Source of the DNA: Streptomyces sp. NBC_01454
GTDB lineage: Bacteria > Actinomycetota > Actinomycetes > Streptomycetales > Streptomycetaceae
Direction of reading: 5' to 3'
Assembly: GCF_036227565.1 (NCBI RefSeq)
Contig: NZ_CP109460.1
Location: forward strand, 8,184,001 to 8,248,000
DNA: 64,000 nt
Of the stretch, positions 17,681 through 26,243 are shown piece after piece. Below the pieces are notes generated by a model, which ran no database searches, had not been told where the DNA came from, and was given only the letters and a program-made list of their open reading frames with translations. Position numbers and translations under genes: made by a program. Position 1 is the first letter of the stretch; every line of letters begins with the position of its first letter.

Positions 17681-17685
17681 ACCAG
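17681..17685. repeat. Right copy of 5-bp target duplication (ACCAG)
   Basis: Direct repeat of 15519-15523, immediately outside the right arm. Confidence 0.6.
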
Positions 17686-17727
17686 CACGACATTCACTCG
17701 TCCGTGTGCTGCCCCGCAATTCGAACA

Positions 17728-17733
17728 TATGAT
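17728..17733 (+). promoter_or_regulatory. Possible -10 box (TATGAT)
   Basis: TATGAT lies 13 bp before the GTG at 17746. A transcript from here would be leaderless or nearly so, which would explain the weak Shine-Dalgarno. No good -35 is seen, and the cassette lies just upstream. Confidence 0.3.
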
Positions 17734-17745
17734 GCAATCGGAGTC

Positions 17746-17991
17746 GTGACTCCCTACGCTTTCCCGGATGACCTCGTCCAGGCACAGCGTGCCTGGTACA
17801 CCGCCTACCGACAGCTCTCCCAAGAGGAAAACCCTGCCCGCACCACCGTGCTGCGCTGCACACTGCAGCGACTCTCCGTGCGGATCGCCACACACCCGTA
17901 CTGGGCGACGATCCCTGGTCGGGCCCCAGCGGCCCGGATGGCGCTCAAGCAGCAGACCTGGGAGCCGGATCCCCAAGAGGTTCGGCGATGA
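17746..17991 (+). CDS. Small conserved Streptomyces-type protein, unknown function
   Basis: From GTG 17746 the protein has 81 residues: VTPYAFPDDLVQAQRAWYTA, YRQLSQEENPARTTVLRC, and near the end HPYWATIPGRAPAARMALK. The sequence looks like a compact helical protein with conserved Trp and Pro residues. I have seen similar small proteins near phage-like or accessory regions of Streptomyces, but no function is known to me. The frame is open back into the cassette, so the exact start is uncertain. A strong bidirectional terminator follows. Confidence 0.6.
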   Translation: MTPYAFPDDLVQAQRAWYTAYRQLSQEENPARTTVLRCTLQRLSVRIATHPYWATIPGRAPAARMALKQQTWEPDPQEVRR

Positions 17992-18058
17992 CCCTATGTG
18001 AGATCTACGCCCGGGGCGGGACCACGGCGTCCTGGAGCAGCCGACCGGGTAAGGCAAA

Positions 18059-18088
18059 GGGGCCCTGCCTCGTGAGAGGCGGGGCCCC
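18059..18088. terminator. Bidirectional terminator between convergent small genes
   Basis: GGGGCCCTGCCTC (18059-18071) pairs with GAGGCGGGGCCCC (18076-18088) with one G-T pair and a 4-base loop. Confidence 0.75.
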
Positions 18089-18107
18089 CGTGCACACGCC
18101 AATACAG

Positions 18108-18260
18108 CTAGATGCGTCGTGTCGGCACGTAGTGATGAATCAGTTCGGCATCGCGGTTGGCGTGCCGGTGATGCGACTCGGCAGGATCGAGCCGAGACGG
18201 CCACCTCCCGCGCAGCAGCCGGCCCACTAAATAGACCACGCGCGCAAGCTCCGACTTCAT
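18108..18260 (-). CDS. Short basic protein, 50 aa, unknown function
   Basis: The ATG at 18260 follows a strong AGAGGGGGA ribosome site, which supports translation despite the short length. The sequence begins MKSELARVVYLVGRLLRGRW, and later comes HHRHANRDAELIHHYVPTRR. It is basic and His-rich with one amphipathic helix. No family is recognised. It converges on the small gene at 17746 through a shared terminator. Confidence 0.5.
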   Translation of the reverse strand: MKSELARVVYLVGRLLRGRWPSRLDPAESHHRHANRDAELIHHYVPTRRI

Positions 18261-18524
18261 CGATCCCCCTCTGTGGACGCCCGTTGAGGCGCCTGATCCA
18301 CTCGGCCCGTCAAGGGCCGATATCGAACGAATATGCCCCGCCCGCCGACCGGCAAACGGCATGTGCACGGCGCCACACCGACCGCCTCACAGCCGTGGTC
18401 GCCGTGCCCTCCCTCGTCCACCTACCACTCAAGCTCCTGAACAGCACGGGATGTTCACCTGCACCGGAACCCCGGGGAGGGTGGTCGATTGGGCACAGCG
18501 CGAGTTGGTTGATAGGGAGGGGAC

Positions 18525-18797
18525 ATGAGTGAAGTCCCTCCGATATTGACCGTGACAGCTGCCAGCACCATCGAGCCCACCGATGCCGAAGACCGGAACG
18601 GCATGGACTCATGGATGGTGATCGAAACTGCCGAACAGGGCCAGCTGCTGCTGAACCTTCCCGGCCGGCTGTACCGCGCCATGGTGCAGGCAACCGAGCT
18701 GCCCGCGCATCAGGCGGGCCCCGGCCGCCTGGCACTCACCGAAGACGAAATCACCGCCTACCGAGCCAACGTCGCGCGCCTGACGAGCGTGGGCTAG
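18525..18797 (+). CDS. Hypothetical 90-aa protein
   Basis: The ATG at 18525 sits behind AGGGAGGGG, one of the best ribosome sites in the window. The protein is acidic at the N-terminus and then reads WMVIETAEQGQLLLNLPGRL and LALTEDEITAYRANVARL. It has no membrane segment, signal peptide or Cys. I recognise no family. It is followed by 213 bp without a gene and then the DUF1918 gene. Confidence 0.6.
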   Translation: MSEVPPILTVTAASTIEPTDAEDRNGMDSWMVIETAEQGQLLLNLPGRLYRAMVQATELPAHQAGPGRLALTEDEITAYRANVARLTSVG

Positions 18798-19010
18798 ATC
18801 CTCGCGATGGCCGGCGACCCCTGCCCGCGGCTCACTGCAGCGCGCGCCTGATGGGTCACCGCACCCGCCTGCGGCTCCCTCTCCCCGTCGCGGAAACAGC
18901 GCCTCTGCGCAAGCGTGGTGATTCTGCGTGATCTCCGCATCGCTGTGTGCTTGAGTCGGCTCCGTGGGCCCGACAGCCGGTCCCATGTGGTGCTGAGAGG
19001 AGTCGCGACA

Positions 19011-19211
19011 GTGCATGCCAGCAAAGGGGACCGTCTCGTGGTCCACGGCCGGGTGGTCGGGAAGCAGGACCGTGTCGTGGAGATCGTCGAGGTGCTGGGC
19101 CCGGACGGTACGCCGCCCTACCGCGTTCGCGCCGAGAACGGTCACGAGACGATCATGACGCCGGGACCCGACTCGGTGATCGACCACCGCACGGCAACGA
19201 ACCTCCCCTAA
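19011..19211 (+). CDS. DUF1918 protein
   Basis: The GTG at 19011 follows GAGAGGAGT with good spacing. The 66 residues match DUF1918: HASKGDRLVVHGRVVGKQD, then EIVEVLGPDGTPPYRVR and HETIMTPGPDSVIDH. This is a small SH3-like beta-barrel common in actinobacteria; its function is unknown. No operon partner is visible. Confidence 0.82.
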   Translation: MHASKGDRLVVHGRVVGKQDRVVEIVEVLGPDGTPPYRVRAENGHETIMTPGPDSVIDHRTATNLP

Positions 19212-20125
19212 CAGGGGGAGTCACGACCGACACTGTGCGACAGTTCAGCCGGTGGGCCTGGGGAATCCCGGGCTCAACTGGCTGCCCATGCACCGGCTCC
19301 ATCCATCCATCCCTCCCGTACCCATCCGAAGCTGAAGGACCGCTTCGACGAGCTCCACCGAGGGCTGCGCCCACCGTGGCCACGCGAACGTACCTCGAGC
19401 ACTACCTGAAGACGCCGTACGCCAAGTGGCAGAAGAGGGCGGCCCGGCCCCACCGAGCGCTTCAGCTGCCGTCACGGCAGTCCCTGAAGGCCGACCGGGC
19501 AGCGTTCGACTGGGCCGTGCAGAACGCGAAAGCCATCAACCGCACCGCCCGGCAGTACGCCTTCGACTTCGACGTCCCTGCGCTGCTCGCCGCGAGTCTG
19601 CCCTACCGCGACGGGCGATGGGGGACAACGTGGTCAGGTGACAGCGGCACACGGGAACCAAGCTGCTGCTGGCGGCACACCGACGCTCACGCCGCCTATC
19701 GGACTCCGGCCCCGCCCGGTGCCCCTTCAACGCCCCCTGGTTCCGACGGCGCTCTCCACGGGCGGACGCTCGGCCCAGCGGGGCCGGTGGGCCCAGCAGT
19801 ATCGAGCACACTCTGGACCGGGTGCGGTACCGGAACTCCTGATCCTCCTTCACCACGTCACCACGTCACCACGTCACCACGTCACCACGTCACCACGTCA
19901 CCGCGGCGCCGCTGCCGGACGTCACATGAGTGCCGGCGGGGGAGCGCGTTCCGCTCACGTCACGCAGCACCGCAGGGCGTGAGCGACAACCACGGACCGC
20001 CCCGCCCCCACCCCGGGCCGCTTCACCCGTCGCGACGACTACTTAGCCCACCTGGCCCCCGGTGAGGGCGGCGATGACGGTGTATCAGGTTCGCCATGTT
20101 TCCATCGCGTGATGGAGGTGCTCAC
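19212..20125. other. 914 bp without a recognised gene
   Basis: A plus-strand frame at about 19381-19640 reads like real protein (TYLEHYLKTPYAKWQKRAAR, then QSLKADRAAFDWAVQNAKAI and TARQYAFDFDVPALLAA). It has no start or stop that makes sense and loses coherence at about 19640, so I regard it as a remnant of an unidentified gene. An octanucleotide tandem array follows at 19852. Nothing else is seen up to the DUF1259 gene. Confidence 0.4.
19852..19899. repeat. ACCACGTC x6 tandem repeat
   Basis: Six exact copies of the 8-bp unit ACCACGTC, followed by ACC. No coding role is apparent. Confidence 0.85.
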
Positions 20126-21136
20126 GTGATCGCTGGAGACCGCACACCACAGCAGGACACCGACCCGCGAGCGGGTGCGTCGAGGCGGCGCGTGCTGGCC
20201 GCGGCCGCCCTGGCGCCGGTACTGGCCAGTGCGCCGAGCCCCGCTCGCGCCGTGCCCACAGGGGTGGCCGAGGTGAGCCGCCGGGAGCTGGTCAAGCCGG
20301 TGCCCACGACCCTGTCGGACTGGGCGGGTGTGGCTCGCACGCTGGGTGGCCCGGGCGACATGAAGCGAAATCTGATGTACCACACCGGTCTTCCACGCCG
20401 GGACCTCCGGGTGGTCTCCCGAAGGATCACCGTCCAACCGTCCCTGGCCCTGGGCTCGCACGTGTCCTTCGTCCGCTACGCCGACGGCAGCACGCTGCTG
20501 ATGGGCGACGTGGTGGTCACCGAGGGCGAACTGCAGAAGTTCACCGATACCCTGCACCGGCACGGGATCGAGCAGACCGCGATCCACAAGCACCTGCTCG
20601 CCCAGACTCCCGACATCTGGTGGATCCACGTCCATGCGCACGGCCACGACCCGGTGGTCATCGCCCGCGGCCTGCGCGCCGCATTCGATTGCACCGGCAC
20701 CCCGCTCCCGCGGCCGGCCGGTCCGATGCGGGCCGTCGACCTGGACACCGCCGGCATCGACGCCGCCCTGGGCGTCAAGGGTTCCACCGACGACGGCATC
20801 TACAAGTGCATCTTCGTCCGGCGCGAGACCATCACTGACGGTGGCCTCGTACTGCCCCCGGGGCTGGGATCGACCAGTGCGTTCAACTTCCAGCCGCTGG
20901 GCGGCGGCCGGGCCGCGATCAGCGGGGACTGCGCCATGATCGCCAATGAGGTGCAGCACGTCCTGGTGGGCCTGCGCCGCGCCGGGGCCGAACTCGTCGA
21001 GCTGCACAACCACGGCCTGAAGGACGAGCCCCGCCTGTTCTTCACCCACTTCTGGGCCGTCGGCGACGCCGTCGAACTCGCCCGCGCCCTGCGCCCCGTT
21101 GTGGCGGCCACCAACGTCGTAGCTGCGGGGGGCTGA
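20126..21136 (+). CDS. Exported DUF1259 (LppY/LpqO-type) protein
   Basis: The GTG at 20126 is preceded by GGAGGTGCTCAC, a better site than the upstream ATG at 20096, and gives 336 residues. A twin-arginine-like signal (ASRRRVLAAAALAPVLASA) precedes the mature chain. Two homologous DUF1259 halves are suggested: VSFVRYADGSTLLMGDVVVT with TPDIWWIHVHAHGHDP, and ISGDCAMIANEVQHVLVGL with VELHNHGLKDEPRLFFTHFW. The His-rich strands fit the LppY/LpqO family of mycobacteria, whose function is unknown. The gene is monocistronic. Confidence 0.82.
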   Translation: MIAGDRTPQQDTDPRAGASRRRVLAAAALAPVLASAPSPARAVPTGVAEVSRRELVKPVPTTLSDWAGVARTLGGPGDMKRNLMYHTGLPRRDLRVVSRRITVQPSLALGSHVSFVRYADGSTLLMGDVVVTEGELQKFTDTLHRHGIEQTAIHKHLLAQTPDIWWIHVHAHGHDPVVIARGLRAAFDCTGTPLPRPAGPMRAVDLDTAGIDAALGVKGSTDDGIYKCIFVRRETITDGGLVLPPGLGSTSAFNFQPLGGGRAAISGDCAMIANEVQHVLVGLRRAGAELVELHNHGLKDEPRLFFTHFWAVGDAVELARALRPVVAATNVVAAGG

Positions 21137-21289
21137 GCGGCCACCGCTGAGTGCGGGCGTCCGACACGCGGCACCCTGCTGCCGTGAAGGCGGTCGGTGG
21201 CGGGTCGATGTTGGCCGGCGATCAGGGCAAGAGGCAGATCGGGGCTCAACGTGAGAAGGGCGGGACCCTTCACGTCTACGCGATGCTGT

Positions 21290-21602
21290 CCGCCGCTGGA
21301 GTGGTTCGGCGGTATCGACTTCGCCGATCCCGCCGATCCCGCCGATCCCGCCGCGGCCGCCGCACGCATCACGCAGGCGTGTGACGGCTGGGCGCCGGAA
21401 CTCACTGCCCTGTTCACCGACAGCGACATCGCACCGGTGACTCGGTGAGGCCCTCGTGACGCACGCTGGTGACATCGAGACCGCGCTCTCCGCGTACGAG
21501 CAGGCAATGTTCCCTCGCAGTGCCGAGCAGCTCGCGACAGCGGAAGACCCTGACAATCCCACACTCGAGGACGTCATCAACTTCTTCGCCCGGGACGAGT
21601 AG
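21290..21602 (+). pseudogene. FAD-dependent monooxygenase remnant
   Basis: Two frames carry pieces of one protein end. ARITQACDGWAPELTALFTD (ending at 21448) matches the region before the second FAD motif of TetX-like monooxygenases. HAGDIETALSAYEQAMFPRS (in the next frame, ending at 21602) matches their C-terminus. The segment with the GDAAH motif between them is deleted and the N-terminal half is absent. A short Asp-Pro-Ala repeat precedes the fragment. Confidence 0.55.
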
Positions 21603-21681
21603 ACCTCATGAGCCGCCCACTGAGACCACCACGGTGACGGTCACTCCTGCTCAGGTGCCTCAACCGCTCAGTGACAGCCGT

Positions 21682-21712
21682 TCGTGGAACGGTCACCGTG
21701 ACCGTTCCACGA
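21682..21712. promoter_or_regulatory. 31-bp near-perfect palindrome
   Basis: Two 15-bp arms (21682-21696 and 21698-21712) pair perfectly around one base; the left arm reads TCGTGGAACGGTCAC. A related GGTGACGGTCACT lies 50 bp upstream. It could be an operator, a transposon-end remnant or a terminator of the decayed gene; the loop is too small for a classical hairpin. Confidence 0.5.
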
Positions 21713-22143
21713 AAGGGAGGCGTCGACGGTAGCCCCGCAATGCCGGGGATCTGTGAATGTCTGCGTCCAGCCGCCGAAGGACTCGTTCGAGGTGCCGGAG
21801 GATCCATCCGGCGATGGCCCCAGGGCGGCTTGGCGGTCACCGGCCGCCGGTGAGGTGCATGACAATGGCCGGATTGGTTCGGCTTGTTGTGCCGCGCCCC
21901 CGGACCCCACTGACCTCCGCATACTCCCGCACGCCGCGGCGGGATGTGCCACAGCCGGGGCGCACGGAGGCACCACTATGCGCCGTCTGCTTCGATCCGG
22001 GGTTTGTGCCTTCTGGTCGCGAGGCCGCCCCCTTTCACGCCGTACCGGCGTGCCCTTCCTGGCTGTTTGGCTGTCCTTGCGCACGGCCACCTTGCTCACC
22101 ACCGGCCGTTTCCTTCACCTCTGTTCACCTCCCGGGAGGGAAT
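21713..22143. other. Upstream region of the encapsulin/MIB operon
   Basis: No intact gene is visible. On the minus strand, about 21722-21796 reads [17 protein letters not shown], which resembles the C-terminal part of IS21-family IstB helper ATPases, so a tiny IS remnant is possible. From 21960 on, the operon promoter should lie within about 180 bp, but I see no consensus boxes. The encapsulin frame is open upstream of its GTG, without homology. Confidence 0.35.
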
Positions 22144-23586
22144 GTGTCCGTACCGGACAGTGTCACCGGTTCCGCCACCGAAGAGCCCGGTCTCGCACCA
22201 CCCCCGCACAGCGCGCCCACCAGCCTCAGCACACAGGCCGCGCGCCACCTGGCGACCACCACCAAGTCCGAGCCCCAGATGCAGGCCATCACCTCGCGGT
22301 GGCTGCTGAAGATGCTGCCCTGGGTGGACGTCAAGGGCGGGACCTACCGGGTCAACCGGCGTCTGCAACTCCGCGTCGGCCGAGGCCGTGTCCAGTTCGA
22401 GCACAACGGCGCCGACGACATCAAGGTGATCCCGCAGACGCTCACCGAACTGCCCGCCCTGCGCGGCTATGACGACACCGAGGTCCTCAAGGAGCTCGCC
22501 GGCCGCTTCCGTGTCCGGGAGGTCCGGGCCGGCCAGACGCTCTTCGAGGAAGGGCAGCCGGTCACCGAGGCCTATCTCGTCGTCCACGGTCGCTTCGCCC
22601 GCTACGCCGTCGGCAAGTACGGCGACGAAGAGGCCATCGGCGTCGTCACGGACGGCGACCAGATGGGGGACGAGGCGATCGGCCGGCCCGGCCCCCTGTG
22701 GCTGAGCTCGGTCCGCGCCGAATCCGCCGGCGTGGTGATGGTGCTGCCGTGGGACGTGGTCCAGGAGGTCACCGACCGGGCGCCGTCCCTGGCCGCGCAC
22801 CTCGCCGCGTACGCGGAACGGCAGCAGCGCCCCATGAACCGCAAGGGAGAGGCGGAGGTGCCGGTAGCGGCGGGGCACGTCGGCGAGCCGACGCTGTCCG
22901 GCGGCTTCGTCGACTACGACCTGGCGCCCCGCGAGTACGAACTCTCCCTGACCCAGACCGTGTTGCGGGTCCACAGCCGGGTCGCCGACCTCTACAACGA
23001 GCCCATGGACCAGACCCAGCAGCAACTCCGGCTGACCGTGGAGGAGATCCGCGAACGCCAGGAGTGGGAACTGGTCAACAACCGGGAGTTCGGGCTGCTG
23101 CACAACGCCGACTACGGCCAGCGCATCAGCACCTACACCGGCGCGCCCACCCCCGACGACATGGACGAACTGCTGTCCATGCGCCGCAAGACGCGGCTGT
23201 TCCTGGCGCACCCGAAGGCGATCGCCGCCTTCTTCCGCCAGTGCAACAAGCGCGGTCTGGTGCCGGGCACGGCGAGCGTCGACGGGCACGACGTTCCCGC
23301 GTGGCGCGGTGTCCCGATCTTCCCGTGCGGCAAGATCCCGATCAGCCAGGCCCACACCACCAGCATCCTTGCGCTGCGTACCGGGGAAGCGGACCAGGGA
23401 GTCGTCGGCCTGCACCAGACCGGCATTCCCGAGGAGTACCAGCCCGGCCTCAACGTCCGGTTCATGGGCATCGACCAGGCCGCCGTCATCAAGTACCTCG
23501 TCACCGCCTACTACTCGGCGGCCATCCTCGTGCCCGACGCGGTCGGAGTCCTGGAGAACGTCCAGATCGGCCGCAGCGCCGACTGA
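22144..23586 (+). CDS. Family 2B encapsulin shell protein with cyclic-nucleotide-binding domain
   Basis: The GTG at 22144 follows GGGAGGG and gives 480 residues. An N-terminal arm and the start of the HK97-like fold ([20 protein letters not shown]) are followed by an inserted cNMP-binding domain at about 110-215 ([40 protein letters not shown]). The rest is the HK97 shell domain ([40 protein letters not shown]). EshA-like proteins of this family form nanocompartments, and terpene cyclases of the 2-methylisoborneol pathway are known cargo. The next gene, 15 bp downstream, is that cargo. Older annotations call such proteins cyclic nucleotide-binding or Crp-like; the HK97 part argues against a transcription factor. 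Confidence 0.88.
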   Translation: MSVPDSVTGSATEEPGLAPPPHSAPTSLSTQAARHLATTTKSEPQMQAITSRWLLKMLPWVDVKGGTYRVNRRLQLRVGRGRVQFEHNGADDIKVIPQTLTELPALRGYDDTEVLKELAGRFRVREVRAGQTLFEEGQPVTEAYLVVHGRFARYAVGKYGDEEAIGVVTDGDQMGDEAIGRPGPLWLSSVRAESAGVVMVLPWDVVQEVTDRAPSLAAHLAAYAERQQRPMNRKGEAEVPVAAGHVGEPTLSGGFVDYDLAPREYELSLTQTVLRVHSRVADLYNEPMDQTQQQLRLTVEEIRERQEWELVNNREFGLLHNADYGQRISTYTGAPTPDDMDELLSMRRKTRLFLAHPKAIAAFFRQCNKRGLVPGTASVDGHDVPAWRGVPIFPCGKIPISQAHTTSILALRTGEADQGVVGLHQTGIPEEYQPGLNVRFMGIDQAAVIKYLVTAYYSAAILVPDAVGVLENVQIGRSAD

Positions 23587-23601
23587 CAGTGGAGTACGTA
23601 C

Positions 23602-24660
23602 ATGAGCACCTCCCCGAACGACACCGCCGCGTATGCGCTGCCCGGCCCGCCGAACCTCGTCCGTAGCCTGCGGAACCGGCGCAGTACCACCGTGCCTGGT
23701 CTGAGGTTCCGGCCCGCCGCCCCCGTCGACCCCGCCAAGGTCGAGGAGATCGACCGCCGGCTGGAGAGCTGGGCCCGACAACTGGACCTCTTCCCCGCAC
23801 AGTGGAGCGGGGACTTCACCCAGTTCAAGTTCGGCCGGGCCGTCGCCCTGCAGCACCCCGGCGCTGCCGACCTCGAACGCCTCACCGTCGCGGGCAAGTT
23901 GCTGCTGGCCGAGAACATCGTCGACAACTGCTACTGCGAGGAAGACGAAGGCAAAGGCGGTGCGCACCGCGGTCTGGGCGGTCGGCTGATCATGGCCCAG
24001 TCAGCCCTCGACCCCTTCCACGGCACCGCTGAAACGGAAGAGCAGTGGCGTCGCGGCGTGCAGAGCGACGGACCCCTGCGCTCGTACCACTGGGCCCTCA
24101 AGGACTACGCGGCCGTTGCCACCCCCAGCCAGGCCGACCGGTTCGTGCACGACATCGCACGGCTGCACCTCGGCTACCTCGCGGAGGCCTCCTGGGCGGA
24201 GACCCGGCATGTGCCGGAAGTCTGGGAGTACTTGGTGATGCGGCAGTTCAACAACTTCCGCCCCTGCCTGTCCATCGTGGACACGGTGGACGGCTATGAA
24301 CTGCCCGAAGCGCTCTACGCCCGCCCCGAAATCCAGCGGATCACCAGCCTGGCCTGCAACGCCACGACCATCGTCAATGACCTGTACTCCTTCACCAGGG
24401 AACTGGCCAGCGACCCGACCCACCTCAACCTGCCCCAAGTGGTCGCCGCCAACGACAAGAACGGTCTGAAGGCCGCTTACCTCAAGAGCGTCGAGATCCA
24501 CAACCAGATCATGGAAGCGTTCGAGACGGAGTCCGCCCCGCTGTCCGCCGCCTCGCCCCTCGTCGAGAGGTATGTGCGGGGTCTGACCGACTGGGTGTCC
24601 GGCAACCACGAGTGGCACGCCACCAACACCGAGCGCTACCAGCTGCCCGACTACTGGTAA
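23602..24660 (+). CDS. 2-methylisoborneol synthase-like terpene cyclase, encapsulin cargo
   Basis: The 352-residue protein starts at ATG 23602. It matches class I 2-methylisoborneol synthases over the catalytic domain (YLAEASWAETRHVPEVWEYL, MRQFNNFRPC). The second metal motif is intact: N259, S263 and E267 in NDLYSFTRE. The first reads D108-N-C-Y-C-E-E-D instead of the usual DDCYCED. The N-terminal extension before the domain is only about 35 residues (ALPGPPNLVRSLRNRR), whereas characterised enzymes have a Pro/Ala-rich extension of 100 or more. In Family 2B systems this disordered region targets the enzyme to the shell. The expected reaction is cyclisation of 2-methyl-GPP; product identity is not certain with the altered motif. 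Confidence 0.87.
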   Translation: MSTSPNDTAAYALPGPPNLVRSLRNRRSTTVPGLRFRPAAPVDPAKVEEIDRRLESWARQLDLFPAQWSGDFTQFKFGRAVALQHPGAADLERLTVAGKLLLAENIVDNCYCEEDEGKGGAHRGLGGRLIMAQSALDPFHGTAETEEQWRRGVQSDGPLRSYHWALKDYAAVATPSQADRFVHDIARLHLGYLAEASWAETRHVPEVWEYLVMRQFNNFRPCLSIVDTVDGYELPEALYARPEIQRITSLACNATTIVNDLYSFTRELASDPTHLNLPQVVAANDKNGLKAAYLKSVEIHNQIMEAFETESAPLSAASPLVERYVRGLTDWVSGNHEWHATNTERYQLPDYW

Positions 24661-24695
24661 ATCGAGCCCACGCACCACACCAGCAAGGAGCCACG

Positions 24696-25571
24696 TTGAC
24701 CACCGTTCACGCCGACACCGCACGCATCCCGGTGCCGACCCAGTCCACGTACCAGAACCGCGTCGCGGACTACTGGAACGCCGAGGAAAACCCGGTCAAC
24801 CTCGAACTCGGAAAGATCGACGACCTCTACCATCACCACTACGGCATCGGGGACGCCGACCGGTCGGTGCTGGACGAGTCGGATCCCGGCCGGCGCCGTG
24901 AACGCCTCACCGGCGAACTGCACCGGCTGGAAGAGGCCCAGGCCCAACTCCTCGCCTCGCACCTCGGCCAGCTCTCGCCCAGCGACCGGGTCTTCGACGC
25001 CGGATGCGGACGCGGCGGCGGCAGCGTCGTGGCGAACCTGCGCTACGGCTGCCACGCCGACGGGGTCACGATCTCCGCCAAGCAGGCCGATTTCGCCAAC
25101 CAGCAGGCCCACAAACGCGGCATCGACGACAAGGTGCGCTACCACCACCGCAACATGCTCGACACCGGCTTCGCCTCCGGCGCGTACGCGGCCTCGTGGA
25201 ACAACGAGTCGACCATGTACGTCGAGCTTGATTTGCTCTTCGCCGAACACGCCCGGCTGCTGCGCCGCGGCGGCCGGTATGTGACCATCACCGGCTGCTA
25301 CAACGACACCTACGGGCGCGCCTCCCGCGAGGTGTCCCTCATCAACGCTCATTACATCTGCGACATCCACCCCCGCTCGGCGTACTTCCGCGCCATGGCC
25401 CGCAACCGGCTCGTCCCGACGCATGTCCAGGACCTGACCCAGGCAGCCCTCCCGTACTGGGAACTGCGTAAGCAGGCCGACCACCTGGTCACCGGCATCG
25501 AGGACACCTTCCTGACCGCCTACCGCAACGGCAGCTTCCAGTACCTGCTGATCGTCGCGGACCGAGTCTGA
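24696..25571 (+). CDS. Geranyl diphosphate 2-C-methyltransferase
   Basis: The TTG at 24696 follows AAGGAG with 5-base spacing and gives 291 residues. The SAM-binding motif is VFDAGCGRGGGSVVANLRYG, and the substrate region shows YHHHYGIGD, then MLDTGFASGAYAASWNNEST and MYVELDLLFAEHARLLRRGG. The family methylates C2 of geranyl diphosphate to make 2-methyl-GPP, the substrate of the upstream cyclase. It is the last gene of the three-gene operon, with a hairpin 8 bp after its stop. Confidence 0.92.
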   Translation: MTTVHADTARIPVPTQSTYQNRVADYWNAEENPVNLELGKIDDLYHHHYGIGDADRSVLDESDPGRRRERLTGELHRLEEAQAQLLASHLGQLSPSDRVFDAGCGRGGGSVVANLRYGCHADGVTISAKQADFANQQAHKRGIDDKVRYHHRNMLDTGFASGAYAASWNNESTMYVELDLLFAEHARLLRRGGRYVTITGCYNDTYGRASREVSLINAHYICDIHPRSAYFRAMARNRLVPTHVQDLTQAALPYWELRKQADHLVTGIEDTFLTAYRNGSFQYLLIVADRV

Positions 25572-25579
25572 GACCACCC

Positions 25580-25615
25580 GCACGGGGCCGTGCCACTCAG
25601 GGCGCGGCCCCGCGC
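25580..25615 (+). terminator. Terminator of the MIB operon
   Basis: GCACGGGGCCG (25580-25590) pairs with CGGCCCCGCGC (25605-25615) with one mismatch around a 14-base loop. Confidence 0.6.
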
Positions 25616-25679
25616 CTGTGACCGGAGCACTGACGAACAACCACCGCCGCGGACCACCCGCGCAGACCACCCGCGCGGA

Positions 25680-26132
25680 CTACTCGGGCAGGGGCCGGTC
25701 GTCGACGACGTGCTTCATGACGAGGGTGGAGGTCAGGCGTTGAACGCCCGGCAGCCTGGCCAGCTGCTGGTCGTAGAGCTGCTGGAAGGCGCCGAGGTCG
25801 GTGGTGGCGACGCGCAGAAGGTAGTCGGGTTCGCCGAAGAGGCGCTGGGCCTGGAGCACGTGGGGGACGGCGGCCACGGCCTCTTCGAAGGAGGTGACGG
25901 TGTCGGGGTCTTCCCAGCGCAGGGTGGCGAAGACGAGCGCTTCGAAGGTGAGGCCCAAGGCGACCGGGTCCACGACGGCGCGGTAGCCGCGGATCGCTCC
26001 CTCGCGCTCGAGGTCGCGCAGGCGGCGGTGGCAGGGCGAGACGCTGAGCTGCACGCGGGCGGCCAGCTCGGTGACGGTGAGACGGCCGTCCAGCTGTAGC
26101 TCGGCAAGAATTTTCCGGTCCATGGCGTCCAT
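25680..26132 (-). CDS. Lrp/AsnC family transcriptional regulator
   Basis: The 150-residue protein from ATG 26132 has an N-terminal winged HTH (MDRKILAELQLDGRLTVTEL, VQLSVSPCHRRLRDLEREG) and a C-terminal RAM/ACT-like ligand domain (AQRLFGEPDYLLRVATTDLG). Such regulators sense amino acids. It is divergent from a LysE-type exporter gene 111 bp away. The pair is a classical arrangement in which the regulator controls amino-acid export; this link is inferred from layout. Confidence 0.9.
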   Translation of the reverse strand: MDAMDRKILAELQLDGRLTVTELAARVQLSVSPCHRRLRDLEREGAIRGYRAVVDPVALGLTFEALVFATLRWEDPDTVTSFEEAVAAVPHVLQAQRLFGEPDYLLRVATTDLGAFQQLYDQQLARLPGVQRLTSTLVMKHVVDDRPLPE

Positions 26133-26243
26133 GGGAAAGATTCTCCCTCAGATGGCGCGATCATGGAGTAAATGAAGGAACACCTTCGGGCAGATCCGGC
26201 CTAGCCTTCCTCTCGAAAAGCGGAATGCGAGAGGGAACGATCC

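Noticed and set aside
19852..19899. Octamer array as an origin iteron cluster or operator array
   Set aside because: There is no replication gene nearby, and the unit (ACCACGTC x6) has no spacing typical of iterons; it looks like slippage DNA.
22144..22700. Encapsulin gene annotated as a Crp-type transcription factor
   Set aside because: The cNMP-binding domain is followed by an HK97-like shell domain and no helix-turn-helix is present.
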